Shown one piece after another: positions 43,861 to 55,308 of a stretch of DNA of 64,000 bases. The notes beneath the pieces are model-generated. The model was not told the origin of the DNA, ran no database searches, and worked only from the letters and a program-made list of their open reading frames with translations. This stretch comes from Capra hircus. Taxonomy: Eukaryota; Chordata; Mammalia; Artiodactyla; Bovidae. The position numbers and the translations under genes were made by a program. The number at the start of each line of letters is the position of its first letter. Position 1 is the first letter of the stretch. The DNA lies in assembly GCF_001704415.2 (NCBI RefSeq), contig NC_030836.1:21860001-21924000 (forward strand). The letters run 5' to 3'.

Positions 43861-46103
43861 CTATCTGAACCGATTTGGCATCAGATTTTGTTTATTTTTT
43901 GGCTTTGGATTTTGTTTATTTTTTAGGAAAGTGACCAATACTTGTATTTCCTTTTAAAATGTGAGAAATTTCTTGGTAGAAAACTGAAAGGTGAGTACAA
44001 AACATTTTAAAAGGAAAATATCTACCTCATAGGAACTATTTACTTACCTTAAAAACTACTTACTCCCTTGCTAGTTTCTCTGTACATCCTAGAAACTCAA
44101 CACTTGAGTTGGTTTCAGATTGCAGTGTTACAGATAACCTTGTGAATTAAATTTGTCTTTATTTATCTTACAACCTAGCTCTGCAAACACTCTTCAGCCA
44201 TAATAATTAAAGCTTATATACAAGAAGCCAATTTCCATGCTCTTCCTTATTTTTATTAGCACCCAGGAAGGAAGAAATATGAGCTGTACAAAATGTTCAA
44301 CACTGCAATAACAGAGTTTGATTTGACAGAGATACTGCATCTGTGGCTAATTTCATAGTATCACTAACTGGTTCTCTCAAGCAGGAAAATACATGTCTTC
44401 CACAAGTGAAATCATTCTTCAATAATGAGAACATTTAAAATTATGCAAAAATACTCATAAAATCTACCTACTGGATGACCAATTACTGCCCATATTGGGG
44501 TAACCATCTCATGGTTTTATAAAATTCATAATCTTCAGTTCTGAATGCTTAATACTGATCATTAGTCAATATTACCTTCCATATACTTAATATTGGAAAT
44601 TTTATAAAAACTATTAGAATCAAATAATGAAATGCTACTTTGAACAAAATCTTAAATGGTTTCTTGTTTTGTGTGCAATTACAGAACACTATTCTTTTGA
44701 AACTGAAGTGTAATTTGAAACTAGAGATTCAAATGTTGTATAATTAAACATCTCTCTATAGTGTTTAAAATACATAGTAAGTATTTTTAAGAGAAAGAAG
44801 AACAAGAACTGGAGTACCTGTGCCATAGGCCAAAGCATTAGAGAAGTAATTCAACGAACATACATTTTTTTTCACTTAGCTGTCAAATCCATCACCGCAT
44901 TCTTACTTGGTTGATCCACATTTGGTGTTAACTCTGTGATTGATGTTAAACTAACAATTTCTCTGAAAGAAGCTCACATCTGAGATGTTACATCATCAAA
45001 TCAACAGTACAACCACATTTTGTGGGTCAAAGGCACTGAACATTGTACAGCAATGCATCAATAGAAAAAGTTGTAAACCCATTAAAAGACTTGAGACTGC
45101 TTTAAACAATGAGATAAAATTTCATAAATGACTTGTACCTAACTTACAGGAATAGTTAATGCTCAGATTTGCTTCATGATGTACAATAGGCACTGTGGAA
45201 GAAAAACGGTTTTTAAAAATATTTCAGCAATTTTTTAGACTGAAGTCAGTAAGTTAATCAATATACACTGTCTTGCATTCTTAAACTACTAAGAAGACAT
45301 AATCACTTCACTGTATCTTTCATTTACTTAAAGATCTGAAACAATCTAACACCTTCTTCATGCTGTTTCCCAGATAAGACAATTCAGTCTTAAAACCACT
45401 TCTACCAAAGTGTTATATTTAAAAAACTGAGTTATTAGTCCTTGGCTGAAATCCAAATGTTCAGTCTCTTGAAAAATCAATTTTGTGTTCACCTGGAAGG
45501 ACTATCTGGAATTTTGATGGAAGTTTACCTTACTCAGGGTGATTTCAGAACAAAGCTCTGCCATGATATCTATCCAGTATTTTTAATATGTAAGTTTTCC
45601 TATCTTATCTGATTTTGGTTTTTCATCTGCATAGTCTAAAATGGCAGGAGATATGGCTCAGTAGACCCCTTCACTTCTATTCTTTTTGGGCCAATACTTT
45701 CTCTGATAGGGTAGAGATATAACACAACCCAAAAGAAGACCATGAAAATGTGCACCTTCACTGGAAGGTGATGGGAGAGCCTACGTCCAGTGCTTAATTC
45801 CAAACTGCAACATCCCATGATTTTCCAATATTCTGATTTCACACATACATTTAACAATCATTTCTAGAATCCCAGAAACAATATCTAGGGAGGGTCCAGC
45901 CAGTGAAGCAGACAGGTGTTCTTCCAACCTCCATGAAGCTGTACAAAGGCCTCCATAAAAGTGTACAAAAACTCTGAGTTAAAAAAAAAAAAAGGAAGAA
46001 GAAGAAGAAAAGGGTAAAAGACACATGGCTTCTGGCTTCTGGCTCCAAATCCAGATAAACTGTGAAGCCAGATAGGCAACCAACTACTTGCTCATTGTGT
46101 TAA
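43861..46103 (-). other. ANO5: ANO5 3'UTR and downstream DNA (end not defined)
   Basis: Follows the ANO5 stop codon on the minus strand. It is AT-rich and free of young SINEs, consistent with a long 3'UTR. A candidate AATAAA on the minus strand is at 43,274-43,269; others lie near 44,160. I cannot choose the real poly-A site. Confidence 0.45.
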
Positions 46104-46334
46104 TTAGGTTGTTGATTCAGCCAGATTAGCTTTGTTTTCCTGGATAGCTAAATGCTTGGTAAAATCAGCAGAAGAAGCAGAATTCAACTTCAAGTTCTCT
46201 TTTAGTTTGTTAAGTTCAAAGTCATGGAGAATCTTGATGGTCATTAACTTTTCTCGCTTGACTCTTTCCAGAACGTCTTTTGGAACATCAGGGATCATCC
46301 AGGCCAAGAAAAATTTAATTAAAAACACAACATG
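46104..46334 (-). CDS. ANO5: ANO5 last coding exon
   Basis: Acceptor CCTCTAG|CAT at 46,335; stop TAA at 46,106-46,104; 77 codons including the stop. It starts HVVFLIKFFLAWMIPDVPKD, the last transmembrane helix and the start of the cytosolic tail. It continues with a charged helix ERVKREKLMTIKILHDFEL and ends NKANLAESTT. It matches the C-terminus of anoctamin-5. The phase agrees with the preceding exon (which ends at a codon boundary, GAG). The tail segment NSASSADFTKH looks a few residues longer than the human one as I recall it. Confidence 0.95.
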   Translation of the reverse strand, partial: HVVFLIKFFLAWMIPDVPKDVLERVKREKLMTIKILHDFELNKLKENLKLNSASSADFTKHLAIQENKANLAESTT

Positions 46335-46529
46335 CTAGAGGAAACATAAAAGAAAATCAGAGACACTGTTTAGCTATCAAATGTTCAGCAAAATGTCCTT
46401 ACAAATCATTTCATTCATTCAATAAACTGTGCTTGACACAGTAGATAGAAGGGAAAGCAAGAAGATTTAGTCTTTGGTCTTAGAACTTTCCTATAAATCC
46501 AACATTAAGCAAATAAATAAATATATACT

Positions 46530-46811
46530 GCTACTGCTGCTGCTGCTGCTAAGTCGCTTCAGTCGTGTCCGACTCTGTGTGACCCCATAGACGGCAGCCC
46601 ACCAGGCTCCACCGCCCCTGGGATTCTCCAGGCAAGAACACTGGAGTGGGTTGCCATTTCCTTCTCCGATGCATGAAAGTGAAAAGTGAAAGTGAAGTCG
46701 CTCAGTTGTGCCTGACTCTTAGCGACCCCATGGACCGCAGCCCACCAGGCTCCTCCATGCATGGGACTTTCCAGGCAAGAGTACTGGAATGGGTTGCCAC
46801 TGCCTTCTCTG
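46530..46811 (-). mobile_element. Bov-A2 SINE, antisense, in the ANO5 intron
   Basis: (CTG)n and CTAAGTCGCTTCAGTCGTG, GCATGAAAGTGAAAAGTGAA linker, second monomer to CACTGCCTTCTC. Exact 11-mers AAATATATACT at 46,519-46,529 and 46,812-46,822 are the target duplication. Confidence 0.95.
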
Positions 46812-46822
46812 AAATATATACT

Positions 46823-48689
46823 AAAATATGTAGTTACAGAGATTCCAGTTGAACTTGGTTATTGAATATAATCTTCATCTATGCTTCCTCCTGAAAACCT
46901 AATCAAATATTTGTAAAAGAAATTAATAAATTGTGTTGTTCACAAAGAAACAAAAAAAAAAAAAAAGGAGGAAACAGTGAAAACAGAGTGGAGAGTGAAG
47001 AAAGCTGGCACTTAAATTTGCAATTGATGATACCGTGATGGTAGAAACCAAGACAAAAGCCAATTTTGTCTTGAATCATCAAAAAAGTTCAGGAAAGATG
47101 GTGCTAAGGACTGTGAATTCATAGTGTGGGTGGAGTTAAAAATAAGAGGATTATTTAAAAATCTGTATAAGGGGCAGATGAATTTTCAGAACCTCTCTCT
47201 CATCCACATTTGGGTATTACTTCTCTCCAACCCCCGCCTGGCAGCAACTGAATGCTTTATTTTCTGCAGAAATTAAAACAGAAAGCTGTGCACTCAGAGG
47301 CAGCAGAGATGGCAGAAGATGAAGATGTGGCATCATACTGAAAATAGGACAACTCAGTGAAGTTCATCATTCTAAATCACGAGATCTCTAATTCCTCCTT
47401 CCCTTCTTGGCTCTCAACACAGCCACGAAATAACTCAACAAGCAGGAGGTTGAATGATTTTTTTTTCCTCTAGAAAATATACCTAATCAGAGAAATTAGA
47501 ATTATAGATATCAAAATTTTGTAGGTCTCAAATGAAAAGGCCCCCTTTTCAGCCTATAGTGAAACCAACCCCAAATGATCTTCCTCTTGTATGCACACAA
47601 AGCTCATGATCGGGTATCATTGTTTCACTCTTAAATATGAGCAGATTGCCAAGAACAACCAAATACATAAGGAAGACTCTAACATGGAAGAGTAGGATGG
47701 AAATGGATGAATAGGATCTGTTGTCCATTTAGGATATCTAAGAGGATATAGAGAGAATCATGGGAATGAGAGAACAGTAGCATAACAAGACAAGGACACA
47801 AACTGGACTATTTATAAGAGAGAAAATAAATGATAATTAGAATTTCAAAACAGTTGTTAACATCTGAATAAGAAAAGTCTCAGAAACATAGGACAGAGAA
47901 AAGAAGGAAATTATCAAAGAAATAATACAAGCAAATTGTCTCAACTTAAAGGATAATAACATTTGCAGATCCAAGGAGTTTAGTGAGTGTCCAAAACAAT
48001 GAATATGACAATATCACATGATTTTCTGGTGAAGTTTCATGAAAGAAGGTCTAGTGAGAGAATCCTCAAAGTTTACTGATATATAAACAGATCATAAACA
48101 AAGACTGGAAAATTAGAATGGTATTGTATCTTTATAGCAACACTGGAAGCTGATGGAAAATAGAGCAATGTCTTAAAATTTCAGGAATATTTAAATAAAG
48201 TTGATTCAAAATTTTTAGGGAAAATGACTTCTACTCTTGAATACTATACCAATTAACCATCTATGAGAATAAGAAATTTTAATATTCAAGTTCTCAAAAA
48301 TTGCCCATTTTCCTCAGAAAATTAATAAAAGATGTGCTTCATCTAAATAAACTAGTAATCTGAGAATGGCAAAACACAGATTGAAGAAAATACTGTATTT
48401 AATACAAGAGAAGTTAAACTCCCAGAATGATGGTGAGTCAGAACCTGTAATGAAAATCATAAATAAACAAAAACAAAAATTCAAAAGGATTCATTTTGTA
48501 ATTTACCAGGCTGAAAGGTGATCTAAAACACTGATGGAAAATGTGGGAATGAAAGTGACAGATTCGCAGAGAACTGAGAGGGGTAGAGATTTAAATTATA
48601 TACATAACCTCAATAAAAATAAAATTAAACAAAAACTGACTGGAATTTGCGTTTTCTTGCCTTAGACTTATCTAGCCTATTATTGGCCT
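46823..48689 (-). other. ANO5: ANO5 last intron, unique-looking part
   Basis: AT-rich intronic DNA. I see an A run at 46,953-46,967 but no named repeat and no additional exon. Confidence 0.5.
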
Positions 48690-50275
48690 TTACTAATGCT
48701 CAAAATCCTTCAAGCTAGGCTTCAGCTGTATGTGAACTGAGAACACCTGGAGCCAAAGAGCCTGGAGTGTGAAATCAAGCAGGACTTAGGAAGCATCACT
48801 ATGAACAAAGCTAGAGAAGGTGATGGAATTCTAGCTGAGCTATTTCAAACCCTAAAAGATGATGCTGTTAAAGTGCTGCACTCAATATGCCAGCAAATTT
48901 GGAAAACTCAGCAGTGGCCACAAGACTGGAAAAGGTCAGTTTTCACTCCAATTCCAAAGAAGGGCAATGCCAAAGACTGATCAAACTACCACACAACTGC
49001 ACTCATTTTACACATTAGTAAGGTAATACACAAAATCCTTAAGGCTAGGCTTCAACAGGATGTTAACCAAGAACTTCCAGATGTTCAAGCTGCATTTAGA
49101 AAAGGCAGGGGAACCAAGATCAAATTGCCAACATCCATATGCAAGAGAATTCCAGAAACACATCTACTTCTGTTTCATTGACTATGTTAAAGCCTTTGAC
49201 TGTGTGGATCACAATGAACTGTGAACAATTCTTAAAGAGATGGGAATAGCAGACCACCTTACCTGCCTCTTGAGAAACCTGTATGCAGGTCAAATAGCAA
49301 CCGTTAGGACCAGACATGGGACAATGGACTGGTTCAAAATTGGAAAAGGAATATATAAAGGCTGTATATATATTGTCACCCTGCTTATTTAATTTCTATG
49401 CAGGGTATATCATGGAAAATGCTAGGCTGGATGACTCACAAGCTGGAATCAAGAGCCAGGGGGTATATCAAAAACCTTAGATATGCAGATGACACCACCC
49501 TAATGACAGAAAGCAAGGAGGAACTAAAGAACCTCTTGATTAAGGTGCAAGAGGAGAGTGAAAAAGCTGGCTTAAAACTCAACATTCAAAATACACTAAG
49601 ATAATGGCATCCAGTCCTATTACTTCATGGCAAATAGATGGGGGGGTGGGGGTGGGGAACAGTGGAAACAGTGACAGACTGGGCTTCAAAAACTGAGGAT
49701 GTTGATTCCAGCCAGGAAATTAAAAGACACTTGCTCCTTGGAAGAAAAGTTGTGACAAACCTAGACAGCATATTAAAAAGAAGAGATATCACTTTGCCAA
49801 CAAAAGTCCCATTAGTCAAAGCTATGATACTTCTAGTAGTCATGTACTGATATGAGAGTTGAACCATTAAGAAGGCTGAGCATCGTAGAATGATGCCTTC
49901 GAATTGTGGTGTTGGGAGAAGACCCTTCAGAGTCCATTGGAGTGCAAGGATATCAAACCAGTCAATCCTAAAGGAAATCACTCCTGAATATTAACTGGAA
50001 GGACTGATACTGAAACTGAAGCTCCAATACTTTCACTACCTAATGTGAAGAGCTGACTCATTTGAAAAGAACCTAATGCTGGGAGAGACTGAATGCAGGA
50101 GAAGAAGGGGCAACAGAGGATGAAATGGTTGCCTGGCATCACCAACATGATAGACATGTGTTTGAGCAAACTCCAGAAGATAGTGAAAGACAGAGAAGCC
50201 TGTTGTGCTATCATCCATGGGGATGGCAAAGAGTCCCAAAGAGTCAGCCGCAACTTAGCAACGGAACACCACCAA
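48690..50275 (+). mobile_element. BovB LINE, sense, rearranged head, in the ANO5 intron
   Basis: Old BovB running from RT text (ACAAAGCTAGAGAAGGTGATGG) to the 3' end, opposite to ANO5. Frames are broken throughout; YADD survives in the frame at 49,398-49,604 (NLRYADDTTLM). The first about 50 bp (48,694-48,744: AATGCTCAAAATCCTTCAAG) belong further downstream in BovB and recur in the right place at about 49,020-49,070. There is no clear pentamer tail, and it is more diverged than the other copies. Confidence 0.88.
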
Positions 50276-50305
50276 CAACAATCAAGTGAATAAGTGCCTT
50301 ATATT

Positions 50306-50524
50306 TCTTAGTTGTTTAGTCGCTAAGTCGTGTCCGACTCTTTTGTGACTGCATGGGCTGCACCCTGCCAGACTCTTCACTCCACGGTTGCCACTACTTC
50401 TACTCGATGGGTTGTTACTTACTTCTCCCGAGGATCTTCCTCGGGAGAGGATCGACGCAGGATCGAACCTGCCTCTTCTACATTTGCAGGTAGGTTCTTT
50501 ACCACTGAGCCACCATGGTAGCCC
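50306..50524 (-). mobile_element. Bov-tA SINE, antisense, with internal fold-back
   Basis: TTAGTCGCTAAGTCGTGTCC to CTTTACCACTGAGCCACCATG. Between 50,425 and 50,447 lies a perfect 10-bp inverted repeat (CTCCCGAGGA / TCCTCGGGAG) with a 3-nt loop that normal Bov-tA lacks. Confidence 0.85.
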
Positions 50525-50684
50525 TACGTTTATCTATCTCTCCCTTATAGGTCTTCATGTCTCATGATTTGTGGCCCTCAGTTTAAACCTTGGTCAAACA
50601 CCCTCTCTGTATTGGTTCTCTTGTCTTATATCCATAATTATACTAGCTATTCTACAAGGAAGGAAGTGTAATATAGTGGGAAGA

Positions 50685-50875
50685 GTGGAGGTTTGGCAGT
50701 GAGACATCTGGCATTGAAACTCAGCTTTAATATTAGCTGCTTGTCTTTAAACCAACTACTTAATTTTGCTGACTGTCAGATTTATTTGTCAAGGCTGAAT
50801 AATAAGGCTGAACGTAGAAAGTTATTATTATAGCTTCTGAAACTGGTACATAATAGATGTTCAGTAAAATTGGTG
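50685..50875 (+). repeat. MIR SINE, sense
   Basis: GTGGAGGTTTGGCAGTGAGA, AAACCAACTACTTAATTTTG and GGTACATAATAGATGTTCAG are MIR motifs in order. Confidence 0.7.
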
Positions 50876-51125
50876 GGTCCTCTGACCTCAGGGGAAGAGG
50901 TCTTAATTTTTCTTTTTTGTGACCTTGGTATCTTCAACAATAGCCAGGAATAACAGGCAATTGCTGTACTTAAACTATTCCTAACTTACTTTTTATGACA
51001 TCAAATACTTCCTTCAAAACACTCTAGTAAGATAATGCTAATTTTCTGCTCAACAGATACTCTTAGAAATATGTGCCTGAAGGGTGAGAAGAGACTTACT
51101 GGCCTGAAAGTTAAGAAGGGCTTAC

Positions 51126-51231
51126 CTCCATGATTATGATGAAGGTCATCTTGGCAGCAAGGACGTGCCAGTACTGAATATTATGAGCATACTTGTCCTC
51201 ACTGTCAGGAGGATTTCTGTAATCTCTGTAT
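51126..51231 (-). CDS. ANO5: ANO5 penultimate coding exon
   Basis: Acceptor TTTTTTCAG|A at 51,232; donor GAG|GTAAG with GT at 51,125-51,124. The exon is 106 nt: one base completing the split Arg, then 35 codons. It reads YRDYRNPPDSEDKYAHN then IQYWHVLAAKMTFIIIME. The first part is the last extracellular loop; the second begins the final transmembrane helix. Too short and too divided to show as a long frame. It matches anoctamin-5. Confidence 0.95.
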
Positions 51232-51837
51232 CTGAAAAAATGGAAGTCAATGCAAAAAATAAGCTACAACTTCAAACAAAGAGACCTAGCATAAATTCAT
51301 ATTGTTTCTTGTAAGAGACCCTTTTAGTTGACTACAAAAGTCAAGTCAAAGGAAAATAACTGCTATTACCAAACATTTATCTATCTTTCCTCTACAGATA
51401 ACAATCATAGCCATATGCTACTAATGTATAGTACAGATGGAGCAGGAGGCACAAGTGAAACTTCTCTCTTGCCACGAAGACACGTTTCTCAGGGGTTAGC
51501 TAAATCTGCTTTTTCCATCCCATTCCCTTTCTTCCTATTCCTTAACAACCGAGTTCTACCATCACTCCACTGACACCAGCTGAAGAACAGAACTTGACAC
51601 TGTGGACCATTCTCATTTTCTTGAAACTCTGTTTTCTTTTGGTTTACATGCCGTTGCATTGTTTTCGTGTTACTTATTATCTGTCAGGGGTTTCCCTGGT
51701 GTTCAATTTCTGAGTTCATTTTTTTTTCCTATAATGTGTCTAGATATTAATGTTCTTCAGAGATTCAGTCCAGCTAGGAAGTGATGGCATCAAGAAATCT
51801 GACACTTGTTATGATTCTTCTCTAAATAAATACAGAA

Positions 51838-52092
51838 TAGGACTTCCCTAGCGGACCAGTGGTGGGACTCTGCCTCGTCAATGGGAACACAGATTCAAAT
51901 CTTGGTGTGGGAGGATACCACGTGCCCCATGGAGGCTAAGCCTGTGTGCCAGAACTAGTGAGCTAGCGTGCCTAGAGTCCATGCTCTGCAACAAGAGAAG
52001 CCACTGCAATGAGAAGCCCATCATAACTAGAGACCAAGCCCCACTTGCTGCAACTGGAGAAAGCCCGCGGGCAGCCAAAAATAAATTAAAAA
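51838..52092 (+). mobile_element. CHR-type tRNA SINE, sense
   Basis: GGACTTCCCTAGCGGACCAG head, CTCTGCAACAAGAGAAGCC, CAAGCCCCACTTGCTGCAAC, CAGCCAAAAATAAATTAAAA tail. Intronic to ANO5, in the opposite orientation. Confidence 0.85.
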
Positions 52093-52220
52093 TATGGAAT
52101 ATAAAAATGTTTTTGTCTACCTGTGTTGCAGGTAGACAATAACCGATATTGCTGTTTTTATTGGAATCCCAAATGAAGCAGTTGGGTTAAGGTTTAAGTT
52201 TAAAAGCTTTGATGTACCAT

Positions 52221-52291
52221 ATATACGTGTGTGTGTATGTGTGTATACATACATATATATATACATATATACACACACATACATACGTATA
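52221..52291. repeat. (TG)/(TA)/(CA) compound, near-palindromic microsatellite
   Basis: A GTGTGTGTATGTGTG block, a TATATATA centre and an ACACACACATACATAC block make it roughly self-complementary. Confidence 0.9.
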
Positions 52292-52812
52292 AATGATCTT
52301 TAAATCCTAAAGTAAAAAGATCCACACAGTTCATGAGACACAGAGTGTGAACAGAGCAGGTTTACAAATCCAATTTCACACTCCCTGCATCGAAGAAACC
52401 TTTCAAATGGGATGGCTAATGAACCAGCTATATTGTTCTTTCTCTCTTCCTCTCTCTCTGTTTGAGGACACATAGTTAAATTCAAGTAGGTTGAATGCAC
52501 ATATACTATGACCATGCTGTGTGATCTATAGACATTAAAGCCTGAATCAAGGGGAAATTTGTTACAGAAAATTTTTCCAATAAATTTAGAAAATAAGAAA
52601 CAATTCAAAAGTGACATTATCTTTACCGATAGTATTCTCTTACTTTTGAGTATTCTACTTTTTTCAAATCAGAACCATACAATGTGTGAATTTTAGAACA
52701 GATGTACTTTATCCAAGATTTTTACTGCCCCAAGTAAATTTCTGTTAAGACATGAAGACAACAGAGAACTTAAGAAATACATTTAAAAAGCAAAATGAAA
52801 ACAAGAGAAAAC

Positions 52813-52991
52813 CTGCAAGTGTTGTAGTCTCGTTTTTCCGAAGGTACAGTGTGGTTTGGAAAATCGGCTATGAGGAATACTGACAGGCTGTTATTGATAT
52901 ACCCTTTCATAGGCCAAGTTTCATTTACTGAGTAGGCATAGTAGTAAACTAAACGGGGAACCATGTCCGATGTAAATGCAACAATAACAGC
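52813..52991 (-). CDS. ANO5: ANO5 coding exon (third from last)
   Basis: Acceptor TCCTTTAG|GCT at 52,992; donor GCAG|GTTTTC with GT at 52,812-52,811. The exon is 179 nt: 59 codons plus AG of the split Arg. It reads AVIVAFTSDMVPRLVYYYAY, then a loop with three N-glycosylation sequons (NET, NNS, NHT). The first part is a transmembrane helix and the rest an extracellular loop. It ends SEKRDYNTC. Match to anoctamin-5 is strong, closer than to ANO6 or ANO1 as I know them. Confidence 0.95.
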
Positions 52992-54636
52992 CTAAAGGAC
53001 AAAGCAAGAGGAAAATCATGAGCTAATAATGCAGTTTTATGAAAGTCTGATTTGTATATTGTTCAGATCTTTGTGCCTTAAGGATGGAAAATTACTAGTA
53101 GGCTATTACTAATCATGTTAACACATGAGTCTTTGACCTAAAACGTAAAATAGTTCATTTATGCTGTACGATCAGTGTTACAAGATTTCACAGCTAGAAA
53201 GAGTTACATTGAAAATTTAACCTCACTATTTGTTTCCAAAATCACCATACCTGTATGTCTCTTTCCATCTTGCCTTGCTATTTCTTACATTTCTTACTGT
53301 TTCATAATACAGTTCTACTCTCTTTAACCAAATTTTACTTGCCTGGATCAATTTCATAAGATAGGACCAACTGTGTGTGTGTGTGTCAGGGGGTGTATGG
53401 GGAATGAGGATGGAGAAACAGCAGACCATGTACTGGTAAATTTCCCATAGTGCAGTGCAATTAATTTCAGTATTTGACTCTGCAGGAATGCTAGTCTCCC
53501 ATCTTTTCCTAAGCTCTGGAATAGTGTAAATGTCATGTTTCCTTTGGGTAAAATGAGTCAATTTAAAATCATTTTGCTCTGCCATCTACATTTTTAATGT
53601 AAAATATTTTAAAATTTTTTTAATATTGCTCCTATAGCTACTGATACATTTCATCTTTTATATCACTTACTGAGCACATTTTGGCCGTTTCCTTTTCTAA
53701 AAAAGTGACAAGTTCAAACAGATTTTAAAATGCACTAGAATAAATATATATATAGCATTTTTATAATTTTCTCACCTGTACATTGTAATTCTCTTTTGAG
53801 ATTGTCAGAATTTTGTTTATCTTTTCAATGAACCAACTCTTGGTTTATTTAGCAATTATATTACCTTTTATTTGTTTTCTAATGTGATTATTTCTGCATA
53901 TACCTTTATTCTTTCTTACTGCTTTCTATTGATTAGTTTTAAATCTTTTCTTAATTTTATATAACAGGCTCAGTTCATACTTTCCTTCTTTTCAATAATA
54001 AAAGCACTTATTGGTATATACTTTTTATAAACATGGTTTTAGCTGATTCATATGAGTTTTCATTTTAATTAAGTTCTCCTTGTAATTTCAATTTTATTTC
54101 TTCTTTGCGCAATAAGCTTTCTTGGAAGCATGAATATTAAGTGGCTAAATTTTTTTTGGCTATCTTATTATCAAATTCATTTTTTATACCATTATTGTAC
54201 GTGAATATGCATTATAAAATTTCAGCTTTTGGGAATTCAGTTTTATTACCATTTTTAATAAGTGCTCCATAAAAATAACAGGTAGATGTTATATATTCTA
54301 TTTGTACTGCATAACTTTATGTATAATCAAGCTTTAATTGTATTACTTACATTCTTTATACCACTACTTATTTTCTGTCTACTCTGTCACGTGGCATGGG
54401 TATCATGGTATTTTAATAAGCACGTTTTTACAATTTTCCTTGTATTTCTGGGAGTTTGCATGTCACAGATTTGTCTGTGTTGTTTAGCACATAACAGTTT
54501 AGGGATGTTTTGTCTTTAGAAAGGTCACCATGATGAAATCAATGTAAATACTGAGTTAAACATTATTCACAATCTCCCTATCCCCAAGAAAAAAAAAATC
54601 ATCAGGTACAGTTTCCACTGAAATAGGTCTACTTAC

Positions 54637-54842
54637 GTTAGTTGCAACAGAAAGGACAGCCATTCCGTAAAGAATGTCTTGCCAAACACCTATGCTATGA
54701 GCCTTAGCAGCTACAGGTCTCCTGTACTGAGTTGTAAGCTTCCAGGCATCCACTCGAATCTCTATTATGTTATTCAAGAGCGCAAGAAGAGGGGCCAAAG
54801 GAAAAGAGGCCACAAATAATGTAACAAATCCAAACTGGATAA
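54637..54842 (-). CDS. ANO5: ANO5 coding exon (fourth from last), calcium-site helices
   Basis: Acceptor TCCCCGCAG|TT at 54,843; donor AAC|GTAAGT with GT at 54,636-54,635. The exon is 206 nt. It completes the split Val and reads IQFGFVTLFVASFPLAPLLA, LNNIIEIRVDAWKL, then TTQYRRPVAAKAHSIGVWQD and ends MAVLSVATN. The helix NNIIEIRVDA carries the Glu and Asp that match two calcium ligands of TMEM16A (E734 and D738). The other two lie in the preceding exon. ANO5 is an intracellular-membrane member of the family, linked in humans to limb-girdle muscular dystrophy and gnathodiaphyseal dysplasia. Confidence 0.96.
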
Positions 54843-55185
54843 CTGCGGGGATAAAAGAGAAATTCACAAACTCATCATTGTGGAGGGAAAAAGGGGGAAC
54901 AGTCGGCCTAACTTCTGTCACTTCCTTCATTTTGAAGGGATCTACACCAGCAAAACACTCCAGGCCTCCTTCCATCTGCCTTCTTCCCCTTTCTTAGAAG
55001 AAGCACAGTGACTTATTGCTTGCTAGAACAGGACGGAGAAATTAGTCATGCAAAGCTCAGTTCTATCCCTGCTCTTTCTTTTAAGATCTGCTTGTCTGAA
55101 GAAAGCCTCTATTATTATTAGATAAGATAGTCTTCTTATTCATAAAACACAGTCTTTTATTATTATGGCCTATGTTTAGGTCTGC

Positions 55186-55308
55186 TATGGCAACCCACTC
55201 CAGTACTCTTGCCTGGAGAATCCCATGGACGGAGGTGCCTGGTTGGCTGCCGTCTGTGGGGTTGGACAGTCAGACATGATTGATGCAACTTGGCAGCAGC
55301 AGCCACAG
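55186..55308 (+). mobile_element. Bov-A SINE fragment, sense
   Basis: CTATGGCAACCCACTCCAGT to CAACTTGGCAGCAGCAGCC. One monomer, truncated. Confidence 0.85.
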
